A program made the translations under genes and the position numbers. The notes beneath the pieces were generated by a model. That model made no database searches. It saw nothing but the letters and a program-made list of their open reading frames with translations, and had not been told where the DNA came from. Below are positions 1 through 11,729 of a stretch of DNA of 64,000 nucleotides, one piece after another. Position 1 is the first letter of the stretch. Each line of letters begins with the position of its first letter. The stretch is from Calliopum simillimum (Eukaryota > Arthropoda > Insecta > Diptera > Lauxaniidae): positions 81,326,004-81,390,003 of the forward strand of contig OX638370.1 of NCBI GenBank assembly GCA_951812925.1, read 5' to 3'.

Positions 1-126
1 CCCAGAAATTTGCTAGAATGTTTTTGTTAATTGACTCACATACAGTCTGGAAGTTCATTAGTTAATTTATTTTGCATTTATTGAGATTTTTTGAAATTTG
101 TTGAGTTGATTTTTTGATGTATAATA

Positions 127-1434
127 GACCGGGTCGAAATTTAGATTCATCCCGAAGCCGACTCAATATTTAGTGCAACTCTTAAAAATGATATCTGCAC
201 CTTGAGAATAAGAAAAACCAATGGAGGCCTATTTTGGATAAAAAAAGACATGTTTTTTTAGTCATAACTTTTTTTTTTCGTTAGAAAATGGGTATGGGAG
301 TGCTTCAGAAATAAAGATTATGTTCTTACAAAAATTTTGGCGTTTAAACATTTTTTTTTTTTTTTTTTTGTTTTGGGTATGGATAATATTCTGTTCTAAA
401 AATTGATTTTTTACGTTTTTCAATAACGCGGCCAGGAAAACGATTTTTTACTCAAAAGCGGGACATCTAACGAAAAAAGTATAGAAAAAAAAAATTAGAA
501 TTGTCCAAAAAATAAGTGTGCATTTTTTCCGAATTTTTTGAAACATTTTATAATTTTTCAAAACTTGGTCAAAAAATTAAAAAACAATATCCAAAAATTC
601 TAAGAAAAATTCCCACTTATTGCATTTGACGTCTCATGAAATTTTTTTGAAGATGACTTGGTTTTGAGTAAACCTAAGTAAACCTTACGTAAGTTTGAAA
701 ACTCTCAACTTGATAAATTTTTGAAAAACTATAAAAATGACTCAAAAAATTCTGAAAAAATCACTCGAATTTTATGGACAATTTTAAAAACTTTTTGCCT
801 CATGCACTTTTTTCGTTAGATGTTTCGCTTTTGAGTAAAAAATCGTTTTCCCGGCCGCGTTATTGAAAAACGTAAAAAATCGATTTCGGAACGCGAATAT
901 TATCTATACACGGAAAAAAAATTTACAATTTTTAGACGCCAAAATTTTTATAAAATACATACAGGCATGTTTTGAAATTCGATTCACTTCAGAATCGGAA
1001 TGAAAGCAATCTTCAAAAGCTCTGCTTTGCGACAAATAAGATGGAATCGGAATTGTATTTCAACAAATAAAATTTACTTATGGTTCCTATTCAATTTACC
1101 GAAACATAAATCCGATTTGGTGTTAATTATCGAAATGCGGAGCTCCTAAAGATTGCTTTCATTCCGATTCCGAACTGAATCGGTTTTCAGAACATGCTAG
1201 ATAGTCTTTATTTCTAAAGTACCCTCGGGTATCTGTTTGTAATAAAAAAAAAGTTATGATCAAAAAACATGTTTTTTCAGCCAAAATGGGCCTTCAGTAG
1301 AATCAAAAGTGCAGCATTGGCTGTTTTTTTGGATCGAAAAAATCATGATGCAGTTATCATTTTTAAGAGCCCCTTTAACTTTTGAATTGGATTTAGGATG
1401 ATTTTATTTAGCTTCATATATAATCGACACGGTC
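127..1434. mobile_element. 1.3-kb inverted-repeat DNA element with TA flanks
   Basis: The two halves are inverted copies of each other. The left end reads TA-gaccgggtcga and the right end tcgacacggtc-TA. Internal blocks also match in inverse, for example ctcaaaagcgggacatctaa near 450 against ttagatgtttcgcttttgag near 810. The TA on each side fits a Tc1/mariner-like target duplication. No coding capacity was seen, so it is probably non-autonomous. The arms have diverged by substitutions and indels, and the family was not recognised. Confidence 0.65.
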
Positions 1435-2019
1435 TACATAGTGTGTAAATGTCTCTACTGGCGCCATGTAATTTAAAAACATAGAACACATTTCGATTCT
1501 AAAATTTTTCGAAATTCGATAAATTTTTCAACTCTTTTGGATGTCTTCAACATTTTCAAAGTTTTTCTAATTCTTATTCTTATATTCTCGATACACAATA
1601 TACGTTTCAACTTTATCGGCCTCTTCAACTTTTCTCAACTAGGTATTTACTTATTGTGCAAATACTTCTTCAATGTTTTTCAACATAATTCGACTTTTTG
1701 ACATTTTTTATGTTTTTTTTTTCGACATTTCATCTTTAGAGGTTTTTCGATCTTTCTAATGTTTTTTAAATCTTTTTTTTTTCCTAAGGAAGCTTTAAAA
1801 CTCTAAATCTTCATTTTGGATAAAACTTGTTGGTCCAAGATTTTGACCAGATTTTCATAAAATTGGGTTTTCAAGGATTAAAGTGTTAAACAAAAATAAT
1901 TTGTGAAAAACTCCACTAGGGGTTACCAAAAACAAGAAATGCTTAGGATTTAAGAAATAATGGATTCTTATGGAAATGGAAACCAAACGAGCGATTTTAA
2001 GCAAATTATCAGAGTGTCA
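1435..2019. other. AT-rich intergenic stretch, no feature seen
   Basis: T-rich sequence with many short TTTTC runs. No ORF, inverted repeat or known repeat block was recognised. Confidence 0.5.
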
Positions 2020-2027
2020 GAGCCAAA

Positions 2028-2670
2028 TTTCTGGGAATAGTTCTCGATAAGAAATTGACATGGAAAACCAACAAAGCTTATAATGCCTTTTGTGCGTGCC
2101 AAAAAATTTTTGGCTGCACACCTCTGTTGTAAGACCTATCTTATTATAAGTGGTGGTGATATGGTGGAAAGCTCTAGAAAATAAGGGAAACTTGAAAAAC
2201 CTAGAAAAAGTACAGCGCTAGTTATGCATTGGCATTAAAGGAGCAGTCAAGGTGTTCAGTCAGTGTAGAAGCACCACTTATATCTTATTACGCGCTAAAA
2301 ACCAAGCAAATATTAACCCTAGCGGAAAATAGATGGGTAACAAATAATAATAACAAAACGGCCAAAAACTTCTGGGCTTCTTATAATAACAACAAAACAA
2401 CATACGTATTCTCTCTTAGCAGATTTAATTGCAGACTTTTGATCGGTGTTTTAACCGGACACTGTTTAATTGGGTTTAATATCAAATAACTGGTGCAGAA
2501 ACTGTTCCGAACCTGACGAGGTAGAAACGGTAGAACATATCATTTGCCATTACCCAGCGCTAGCCAGACGCAAAATGGCTACTCTTGAGCAGGCTATGCT
2601 CGGCTCCATAAATGAGGTAGTTGAAATTGCATTGTCAACACCAATGATTTTCGCTTTAAGAACTACTTAG
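2028..2670 (+). pseudogene. Non-LTR retrotransposon remnant (end of RT and C-terminal zinc knuckle)
   Basis: Broken frames read as the C-terminal part of a LINE ORF2. Near 2028 a frame gives GIVLDKKLTWKTNKAYNA, like the segment after the RT fingers and palm. Near 2445 the motif LTGHCLIG resembles the RNase H/tail region. At 2470-2670 a frame reads WCRNCSEPDEVETVEHIICH followed by YPALARRK, the C-x2-C...H-x4-C cluster common after the RT/RNase H region of R1- and jockey-type elements. Stops and frameshifts lie between these pieces, so it is a dead 5'-truncated copy. The clade is not certain. Confidence 0.65.
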
Positions 2671-4381
2671 AACCTTCGATATTGATGAAAATCATGAAGC
2701 CAGAACATAACTATTCTCCTAACAGAAGGGAGTTTGTGGTAATGCTATGGACTTAGTCGGTCTATGTGAGGTTTATGCTCTTAGCAATTACCGCCACCCT
2801 AACTAACCTATCCAGTATTTTGTCTTTCGTTGAATGACATTTATACAGAAAACAAACAAGTTTGAATTTTTCAACAATTTAAACTGAAAAATATTCTACT
2901 GACCTTTAGCTCGATTAATAAAGTTAAATTTTACACATTACACCATAGCTATCCACTATTTCTTTGATTTTCATTTTCTTGATTGGAGTTTAAGATAATC
3001 TTGAATGAAATGTATAGGTAAAAGTGTTCCGTATTTAAGAAATCTAGACGAATACTATCAAGGAAATTCAAAACTCTTACGATTCTTAAATTATACTTCA
3101 TACTGAAAACACAGTCGCAGTTCAAATGCAAACATACTTTTCTAGTCATATACCAAGTAAAAATTTAACTGAAATATTTGAAAAGTATTTGTCTCTTCAA
3201 ACAGAATCTCTAGGAATAGATGTGCGTATGACACGTGCTGAATTTGAATAAAATGTTAAATTGTGCCGTAAATAAAAACAGTTCAAAGACGAAAATAAAA
3301 AATAAAAAAAATTTCAAACAAAATACCAATAAAATTGAAAGTTCAAACTGATGGTGCATACTTGAAGGCACCAACCAAAAAAAAAGGTGCTTTAATGCTT
3401 GCTTACAAGTATGCCCACATGTGCACTTATGATCAGAATTAAGCACTCAAAAACAAATCAAATCAAATTAATTTAAAAGAATCTCAAGTGTTACGCGGCG
3501 CATTTCCCACGTACACACAAACGCGCTAACACACACGACAATATACGTAATTACATACGTACAATAACAAGCAACCGGTGTCAAAGCACGACAAATTGAT
3601 TAAAATGTCAATATTTGTCAAAAACAGGCGGCACACACAACGATGGCATATTCCATGGTGAATGAAACACCAATCCTTGTATTTGCCAATGCTTAATACC
3701 AACGCACATAATGCATACATACACATGCAAATGATGAAATCACAACAACGATGGGACACGAGATACAAAAATCCTTTTTAAATTTAAATATACAAAATTT
3801 GGGGGAAAAAATTAATAGGCTGTGTAGCTTTTTGACAAAGCGACGTCTGTCAAAGAGGCTAAAAAGCAAAATACAAAAAAAAAAAAAACATTGGGTGGCA
3901 CATAAGCCAATATAAAATATATAGGTACCTACCATTACTGAGTTGTTTAAAAACGGTTTTTGGGAGGTAAAGGTATTGGCTGAATTTTTGGTTGAAAAAT
4001 AATGAAATTTAAAAGAAACCTTTATGAGCATGAAAAAACTTTAACAAAAAGTTTTTTTTTTTTTGTATTTAAAATTGCGCCAGGCGCCGAAATTAAAATA
4101 AAAAAACATGAATGTCCTTCATCCTTAGGGTTGGGTTATTTTCTTTTATGTTGGGACTTTTGTATTTTCAATGTTTTGTTGTTTATTTTTTTTTTTTTTT
4201 TTTTCTTTTTAAAATGTTTTTATGATATTTATTTTAACACAAATTATATCATAATTTTTAAGCCAAGAAATATAGGTCATACCAATGTATAGTAGGTATT
4301 GTGGAACTGAATTTTTTAAAGCGCGGCCTTTTGACGAAAGTGAAAATGGCGCATCGATTAACCAAAAAGCAACTTAGTATA
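2671..4381. other. Intergenic DNA without a recognisable gene
   Basis: AT-rich sequence with poly-A and poly-T runs, for example near 3870 and 4190. The ORFs here are low-complexity and lack codon structure or a recognisable domain. Nothing supports a gene. Confidence 0.5.
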
Positions 4382-4789
4382 GGGGAGAGTGGGTTAAGGT
4401 GGCTCATGGAGATATATGAACCACTAGGGATATCTGTCTGTCTAGGGCGTTTCGTGCGATTATCATGTGTGCTGTTAACTCTGTCGGTAACCTAACCTCA
4501 CACGCATTTGCGGTTGCGTCTAACGTTTGTTGTCGTGTTTATCAATAAACAAAGTCTTTACCCGCCCGAAAGTACTTCAACCGCGGCATTAAGTTATTGC
4601 GAAAAAAGTTTCTTGTGGCACTGAACTCAATACAATTTCTTGCTATCGTAAGTACATGCAAACTCTGTCATTTTCACAAATGATTCTGCTATATTGAAAT
4701 ACCTCCATACCTCACCTTAAAATTATTTTCAATTTGCTGATAACTTATGGAGATGCATGAACCATTTTTTGTAAGGATACATAAACCAC

Positions 4790-5253
4790 TTTTTTATTTA
4801 AATTTTCCAAACTTATTGATTTTGGATAACCACGCAAGTCACTTATCTATCGAGACTTTGGATTTGGCGATGGAACATGGCATCACGCTCTTAACTTTGC
4901 CTCCACACACTTTTCATAAGTTGCAGCATTGGACAGATCTTGCTGCGGTCCACTCAAAGTACCCTATAACCGGTCTTTGGATACAATGATAAAGTGTTTG
5001 AAACAGCCACTAATAAATTATGAGGTCGCGGAATGCGTACGCTTTGCACATGATGCTGCAATTATTACAACGAACATAAAATCTGGATTTTACAAGACTG
5101 AAAATTTTCCTTTCAATCCGCATACATTCTCAGCATCAGACTTTCTTGGAAGTGAATTTACACATGGACACAGAGCAGGTCGTTGATAAAGATCTTGAAG
5201 AAACCTCGATCACAGAAAATAAAATTACTCTTCAGAACACTACTGCTGAAAAC
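4790..5253 (+). pseudogene. pogo-like DDE transposase, C-terminal half, first part
   Basis: One frame reads LLILDNHASHLSIETLDLA, the DNH block of the DDE_1 (pogo/Tigger/CENP-B-like) catalytic domain, then GITLLTLPPHTFHKLQ. After a frameshift near 4930 the next frame gives LDRSCCGPLK-like sequence followed by INYEVAECVRFAHDAA and GFYKTENFPFNP, the usual end of this domain. The first catalytic region and the helix-turn-helix half are absent. The reading frame runs into the 9-bp target duplication at 5245-5253 and resumes at 5777. Confidence 0.7.
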
Positions 5254-5776
5254 GGTTCCACTCAAAAGCGGCCAAAAAATAGCGGCCAAAAAAAAGGGGC
5301 CAAAAAATAGCGGCCAAAAAAAAGCGGCCAAAGAAAAAAAGGGGCCAAATACAAAAAGGGGCCAAAAAATAGCGGCCAAAGGAAAAAAGAGGCCAAAAAT
5401 GGTTAAAGTGTTAAATTATCATTATTTTATTAAAAATCAAAGACATTAGGTAAAAAAGTAAAGTAAATTGACAAATTGTGTAAATAATACATGGAAAAAG
5501 TTAGTTAATTAGTTAGTCAATTTACTTTACTATTTTACCTAATGCCTTTGATTTTTAACAAAATAATGATAATTTAACACTTTAATCATTTTTGGCCTCT
5601 TTTTTCCCTTGGCCGGTTTTTTTTGGCCGCTATTTTTTGGCCCCTTTTTTTTGGCCGCTATTTTTTGGCCCCTTTTTATATTTGGCCCCTTTTTTATTTG
5701 GCCGCTATTTTTTGGCCCCTTTTTGTTGGCCGCTATTTTTTGGCCGCTATTTTTTTGGCCGCTCTTGAGTGCCACC
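5254..5776. mobile_element. Foldback-like element of GGCC-A-rich repeats with 9-bp target duplication
   Basis: Arms of short tandem units (ggccaaaaaatagc and ggccaaaaaaaagg types) run in one orientation at 5270-5400 and in the inverse orientation at 5590-5765. They flank an inner inverted segment with a short loop near 5470-5520. The outer ends are ggttccactcaaaagcggcc and its near-inverse ggccgctcttgagtgccacc. The 9-bp sequence gctgaaaac stands immediately outside both ends (5245-5253 and 5777-5785). Removing the insert with one copy restores a continuous transposase frame (NTTAEN then NDSIPSETS). Arms of short tandem repeats and a 9-bp duplication are the hallmarks of Drosophila FB elements, though sequence homology to FB is not claimed. 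Confidence 0.8.
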
Positions 5777-6060
5777 GCTGAAAACAACGACTCAATTCCG
5801 TCTGAGACATCTCCTCATATCGACCTTGATGCTCTTCCGTTTATATTCAGAATGCATGGGTTCCTGCCAAAAAGATAACCAGGAGACTTACGAGAATTCC
5901 CAAAGGCTAAGCCGCGGAAGTCTGCAACACAGGGAAGAAAACGAGGAAGGAGTGTCATTGCTACAGGCTTACCTCAAAAAAATTTATTAAGAAAAATCTT
6001 GATAAGAAAAACTTCCAGAAAAGAAAGAAAACAAACGAAAACTTCGAATAAATAGAAGAT
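5777..6060 (+). pseudogene. pogo-like transposase, C-terminal tail, second part
   Basis: The frame continues from the host element after the foldback insertion with AENNDSIPSETSPHIDLDA. With a frameshift near 5870 it then reads a basic tail containing PKAKPRKS and RKRGRS, typical of the region after the DDE_1 domain in pogo-like proteins. It ends in a lysine-rich stretch near 6050. It is part of the broken transposon and has no complete ORF. Confidence 0.55.
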
Positions 6061-6588
6061 TCGTCATGTTAGATTTCATGTCTCATATATGTAATGTTCT
6101 ATTGTTTTACAAGAAATAGCTTGCACGAAGAAATAAATAATCATCTCTTAATATATTCGTACAATCTTTTATACTGCCTTGGATGATGGTTCAAGTATCC
6201 ATGAGGTGTTAACCGTCCAAAATGTTAAGTAATTTAACATATGATACGTTTAAATACAGATGTTGGTACTTGATATACATATTTGTAATTAATTGTAACC
6301 ATCTCCTTTTTTTTCCAAAAACCGAAAATTACGGTTATCTCGAAAACGACATGAAAAAAAAAAGAATTATGTGATTTTCGAAATCACAAGACGTTTGTAA
6401 ATAAGAAATGTGTAGTGACACCTACAGTTTAGAAATTTTGTAATCAATTGTAAACTAGTGTAAGCATTAATAATTTTTTTTCAAAAAAGTTGTAAATTTT
6501 TCCTTTTTTTTCATATAAACAAAGAACCATTTGCAAAAGTAACCTTAGAACGGTTAGAACGGATCTAAAATTTTAACTATATATAATA

Positions 6589-8184
6589 GGGTGGGCCGAT
6601 TTGAAAACTGATCTCGGCTACCCCCCTATGTGAAAGTTCATTCAATTCTATGAATATTTGCCCAAGGAACTATACTTCTGCGTTCAACTTTAGTTCGGCG
6701 CATTTTTGATCGAAAATTGTACCTTTCATCAATATTTTTTTTTATTTTCATACTAAATTTTAAAAATTGTTATAAAGACAAAAGTAATGTCATTATATGA
6801 TTTGGCTGGTATTCTGTCAGTAATCAATTAAATTGGGTTCTGTTTACATAAAAAGTTTACTTGATAGAGTGGAATTGATGCTATATATTTAAAAAAATTA
6901 TAAGTGTCAAATAGCCGATTATTATGACCGACTTTCAAAATAAACGATTCATATTTTTGGATGAATTTTTTCAATCAAAATACCAACCTAGGCTGAAAGT
7001 ACATTCAATTCTATGAATAGTTTTGCCCAAGGAACCATACCTCTACGTTCAACTTTAGTTCGGCGCATTTTCGATTGAAAATTTTACCTTGCGTTTAATA
7101 TTTATTTTTATGCTTAATTTTCAAAATTCCTATAGAGACAAAAGTAATATCATAATATGTTTTGGCTGGTATTCTGTCAGTAATCAATAAAATTGGGTTT
7201 TGTTTTTACGAAAAGTTTATCTGATAGCGTGGAATTGATTATATTTATTCCAAAAAATTATATGGGTCAAATAACCGATTTCAAAATAAATTTTTACATG
7301 GATTTTTTCGATCGAAACACCAAACCCAAGTATTTTTGGATGCTAGGATGCCAAATCTTGCACTCATTTTTTTCCAGGGCAACAAATAGTGGCAGTTTTA
7401 GGAAATAAATTAGCCGCTTTTTTTAATTTTACAGAACAATATACCAAAAATCTATATAAAAATATGAATCGTTTATAATAAATATATATAATTTGACCGA
7501 TATAATTTTTTGGAATAAATATAATCAATTCCATTCTATCAAGTAAACTGTTTGTAAAAACAGAACTCAATTTTATTAACCACTGACAGACTACCAGCCA
7601 AAACATATTATGATATTACTTTTGTCTCTATAGGAATTTTGAAAATTAAGCATAAAAATAAATATTGAACGTAAGGTAAAATTTTCAATCGAAAATGCGC
7701 CGAACTAAAGTTGAAGGTAGAGGTATAGTTCCTTGGGCAAATATTCATAGAATTAAATGAACTTTCAGCCTAGGTTGGTATTTTGTTTGAAAAAATTCAT
7801 CCAAAAATATGAATCGTTTATTTTGAAAGTCGGTCATAATAATCGGCTATTTGACCCATATCATTTTTTTAAATATATAGCATCAATTCCACTCTATCAG
7901 GTAAACTTTTTATGTAAACAGAACCCAATTTAGTTGATTACTGACAGAATATCAGCCAAATCATATAATGACATTACTTTTGTCTTTATAAAAATTTTTA
8001 AAATTTAGTATGAAAACAAAAAAAAATATTGATGAAAGGTACAATTTTCGATCAAAAATGCGCCGAACTAAAGTTGAACGCAGAGATATAGTTCCTTGGG
8101 CAAATATTCATAGAATTGAATAAACTTTCACATAGGGGGGTAGCCGAGGTCGATAAAATTTCCTCCATACAATTTGGCCCACCC
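6589..8184. mobile_element. 1.6-kb palindromic element with TA flanks
   Basis: The ends are TA-gggtgggcc (6587) and ggcccaccc-TA (8186). The two arms mirror each other almost throughout. A block containing aactttagttcggcgcattt occurs twice in the left arm (about 6690 and 7045), and its inverse aaatgcgccgaactaaagtt occurs twice in the right arm (about 7695 and 8055). Each arm is thus a tandem duplication and the whole folds back on itself. The centre is near 7380-7420. No coding sequence is present. Probably a non-autonomous Tc1/mariner-like or foldback element. Confidence 0.75.
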
Positions 8185-8186
8185 TA

Positions 8187-9740
8187 ATATGTAACCTTTA
8201 AAATTTTGGCTGGGTTCGGCTAACCAAACAAAAATAAATACGCCAATGATTTTTGAGCTTATTTCATATTAGATCCATTCAGAATTTTTTGCGTTTTGCG
8301 AGTTATACCGTTTTTTCTACGTCACTTAATTTATAAAATTGAGGTATTGTTTTTATCTGGCCTTTATTGGATCGCAAACTATTCTCTGGATTTTGATGAA
8401 ATTTCCAAAGCGTATTAGAATCGTTTAGAGGAGGATCATGGGCCAGGAAAAATGAGCGGTGTCAGCCCCACACTTTACTTATTTTGTCATACCACTGAAA
8501 CAGTTTGAGCCAGTTTTTTTTATGAGATTTAGTAGAAACGAAAAATGGTTGAAAACGCGCCATTTTTTAAAAAAAAAAAAAAAAAAAAAAAATTAAAATA
8601 TTGCTAATTTTTATGTACTTTCTAAACTTAAAAATGATACAGCATTCATAATGGTGTCAGCTGTTAATTAAAAGTTTTATGGAAAGAGCCGCTTTTTCTT
8701 CAAAATTTGTCCATCATTCAAATTGTAGAAATCTAACACCAGCCAGCCATGTTCACTTGAATTTTTTGATGTCTGCACATTTTTTGCCTTCAATAATATT
8801 TTACTTTGATATGCATATAAGCCATGTTGACACTTGAAACCATTCAAATTGAATTAAATTAGAAACTTAAAGTAACAAAAATCAACAAGAGCAAATATTG
8901 AAAGCTCTTCAGGATATTTCATTTTATTATTGGAAATGTGTGACATTTGATTTTAAAACAAAATAAATAAAGTAATTGATGAATATTAAATTAAAATGAT
9001 TAAATAAACAGAAAAGACAAATGAAATTATACTGAGGAGTGAATGAGTTTGAATGAAATCATTAATTAAATTGTTAATTCAAATTGACAGCAAAGTGCCT
9101 CTGAGGAAAAACGATATTATTTTCAATTTGCTTAAGATGAAAATTGAGAGTCTCAGTTAAATTTTGAAAATACTATAAAATTTATTTGAAATGATATGGC
9201 AATTGTGTTTCTCAAAATAAGCTAATGAAAGTAACATTACGCATTTAAAGCTTAGAACAAACAAAACCCTTCAAAATTATTAAAGTAAAGTACATAATTT
9301 TTTGACCTTGCTTGAATAATGTTCCCATATGCCATAGAAATAATATTGTTACGTAGTCTTAAATTAAAGATAAAGTAAGCATTTATTGCACATTTGACCG
9401 TCACTATCTAGATAAGGTACGTACTAGAGAAGTCACTAATAGTGACTTTCCCAAATACTGAATATTCGGCTCTCGTCCAAATAGCACAATAACACAGGTT
9501 TACAAAATAAAAAAATGTCATGGCGTTTTGATCAGATTATGTGCTTCTTAAGGACTTTGACGTCCTTAATCCGAATCCGGGGTCCGTTTTTTTCCAGAAC
9601 GTCTAAGAAAAAAGATTTCAAGGTCATATGGAGGTCAAAATGGGGTTCGTGTGTAGTTTAGTGAAAAATTCACTAAAATTCAGAAACTTTTTTTTTAACA
9701 TTGAAATCTTAGTCCTTAAAAAAAAATATGTAATCAAAAA
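8187..9740. other. AT-rich intergenic stretch, no gene
   Basis: Contains a poly-A run at about 8568-8592 and otherwise simple AT-rich sequence. No ORF with codon structure and no clear inverted or tandem repeat was seen. Confidence 0.45.
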
Positions 9741-9744
9741 GGGT

Positions 9745-11656
9745 ATCTCGGACCTAGTTTCGGAGATATAGCCATCGGAAGATCCGGATATATCTTTTAT
9801 GAAAACCGCTATAAGTTGGGAACCCCTAGATGGATTTAAAAATTATTGATGTCATATGAAAGGTGTTTTAACAACCTAAAAAATTGGATTCAAAGTTTTG
9901 GAGATATGACCTTTTTTGAAATTTTGAGAAATTTTTCAATTACAACAATAAATACATCAACAACACCAGCAACAAAAAAAACAACAAAATACCTTTCATA
10001 TGACATCAATATTTCCCAAATCCATCCAGTGGTTCCCAACTTATAGCGGTTTTTAAAGAAGAGTACCTGGAGACCGATCCCTGCTCGGTCAACAATCTTA
10101 TCTTATCATTTTAGTCGATGTTTTTATTCATAGCTATTTTTTTCAATGAAATTCGTACCTTTTCACCTCCAAAGCTTTCAAAATGATAAATTAACCGATG
10201 AGAAAAATAATAAGAAAAAACTCGGAAAATATCGAATGGTATAGAAAAATATCAAGAACTCCAAATTTTTTAAGAGAATTAGAATGACCTAAAATAAATA
10301 AATGGGATATGCCACGCACCCAAAATATTTCGCCTCTTGTATGGGGGCTGAAATATCTTACCATCATGCCTCGGAAAGTTCATTAAATTTTTTTTTGTGC
10401 ATGAGTTATTAACTAAAATTTTTATTTTGGTAAAAAGTGGGCCTTACCATTATTGAACAAAGCCCACTTTTCGTTATGCTTTAGATACTTGTAATCCAGG
10501 TCCGCATACCAAATTTCATCAAAATATGTTGTACCATTTGCGAGAAATAGCATTTAATTTGTTTTACTTGTATGGGAGGTTCCACGCGCACCGGTGATAT
10601 TTTGCCCACTTTCAGGTCGTAGGTGCCTAATAAAAAGTAGATTCCCTATAGTTAAATTCAGAAAGATTGCTTTAGTAGTTTTCTTTTTATAGCGTATTAT
10701 ATTTTTGTGTGCGGTGCCACGCCCTCCAACGAGTTTTCCTAATATAACAGCACATCACATATTGATACTTCTTTTCAGGGGTAAAATCTTTGAAATTTTC
10801 ATTAAAATTGTTGAAGTCGTTTTCGAGTAATATTGAATCAAAATTTCAATGGTTAAAAAAGGGGCGTGGCACTTCTTCGATCCCGCCCACTTTTCGGTTA
10901 TTACAAGGCATTGATATGTAGTACCTACATACCAAATTTCATAAAAATATCTTGTAACATTTGCGAGAAATAGCATTTAACGTATTTTGCTTGTATGGGA
11001 GGTTCCACGCGCAATGGCGACATTTCGCCCACTTTCAAATCAGAGATGCCCTATTGCAATTAGGCTCCTCACAGTTAATTTCAGAATGTTTGCTTCATTA
11101 GTTTTCTTTTTATACCGTTTTATATTTTTGTGGGCGGTGCCACGCCCTTCACCGAGTTTTCCCAATATAACGGCATATAACATATTAATACTTGTTTGCA
11201 GGGGTAACTTCTCCTAAATTTTCATTAAAATTGTTGGAGTCGTTTTCGAGTAATATTGGATCAACATTTTCAAAGGCTAAAAAGTGGGCGTGGCACTTCT
11301 TCGATCCCGCCCATTTTTTGTCCGTTATGAGGTATTATTAACCCGTACGCGCTCACCAAATTTCATCCAAATACCTTGTATGGTTTACGAGTTATTACTT
11401 AATCAAATTTAAAATTTAAGGCTGTGCCACGCCCTCTGGTGAGCATTTACAAAGTTCAAACTTAGCTCATTCTTCATTGTATGCTAATATCTAACACTAC
11501 TCCAAGTTTCATTAAAATCGCTGTAGCCGTTTTCGAGAAAAAATTTTGGCACAGAAATAAGTACAAAGAAACATACAATTTTATCTCGTATAAGAAGAGA
11601 ATATATCCGGATCCTCTGATGGATATATCTCCGAAACTAGGTCCGAGAGACCGTAT
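9745..11656. repeat. Compound repeat with inverted ends and a 424-bp tandem duplication
   Basis: The left block ggacctagtttcggagatat (about 9751) returns inverted as atatctccgaaactaggtcc (about 11625). A second inverted pair, catatgaaaggtgtttt near 9853 and caaaatacctttcatatg near 9985, lies inside. The middle holds a tandem repeat of about 424 bp: ggttccacgcgca occurs at about 10578 and 11002, and ggcgtggcacttcttcgatc at about 10862 and 11286. Each unit carries GTGCCACGCC-type motifs. No coding frame was found. It may be one transposon, but a target duplication was not identified. Confidence 0.55.
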
Positions 11657-11729
11657 CACTATCATTAGGTATTGGGTAATATTTCACGCGACACCCTTTG
11701 TTTATTGCGACTACTTTTTTACGTGAACA

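Larger units (their letters stand above)
4382..6212 (+). mobile_element. Decayed pogo/Tigger-like transposon, split by a foldback-like element
   Basis: The left end TA-ggggagagtgggttaagg resembles the TA-ggggaaagtggggtaaag end of the pogo-type element at 36505. A subterminal block (ctcatggagatatatgaacc, about 4403) recurs inverted near 6188-6212, but the outermost right end is not visible. The body contains the second half of a DDE_1-type transposase, interrupted at 5254-5776. The N-terminal DNA-binding half of the transposase is missing, so this was an internally deleted copy before the second insertion. Confidence 0.6.

Noticed and set aside
5158..5787. ORFs on both strands rich in KKGPKNSGQK or FWPLFFGPF
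   Set aside because: They are translations of the GGCC-A tandem repeats of the foldback-like element.
9846..10046. ORF containing a Thr/Lys-rich stretch
   Set aside because: It lies between inverted blocks of a repeat and is composed of caacaa-type simple sequence.
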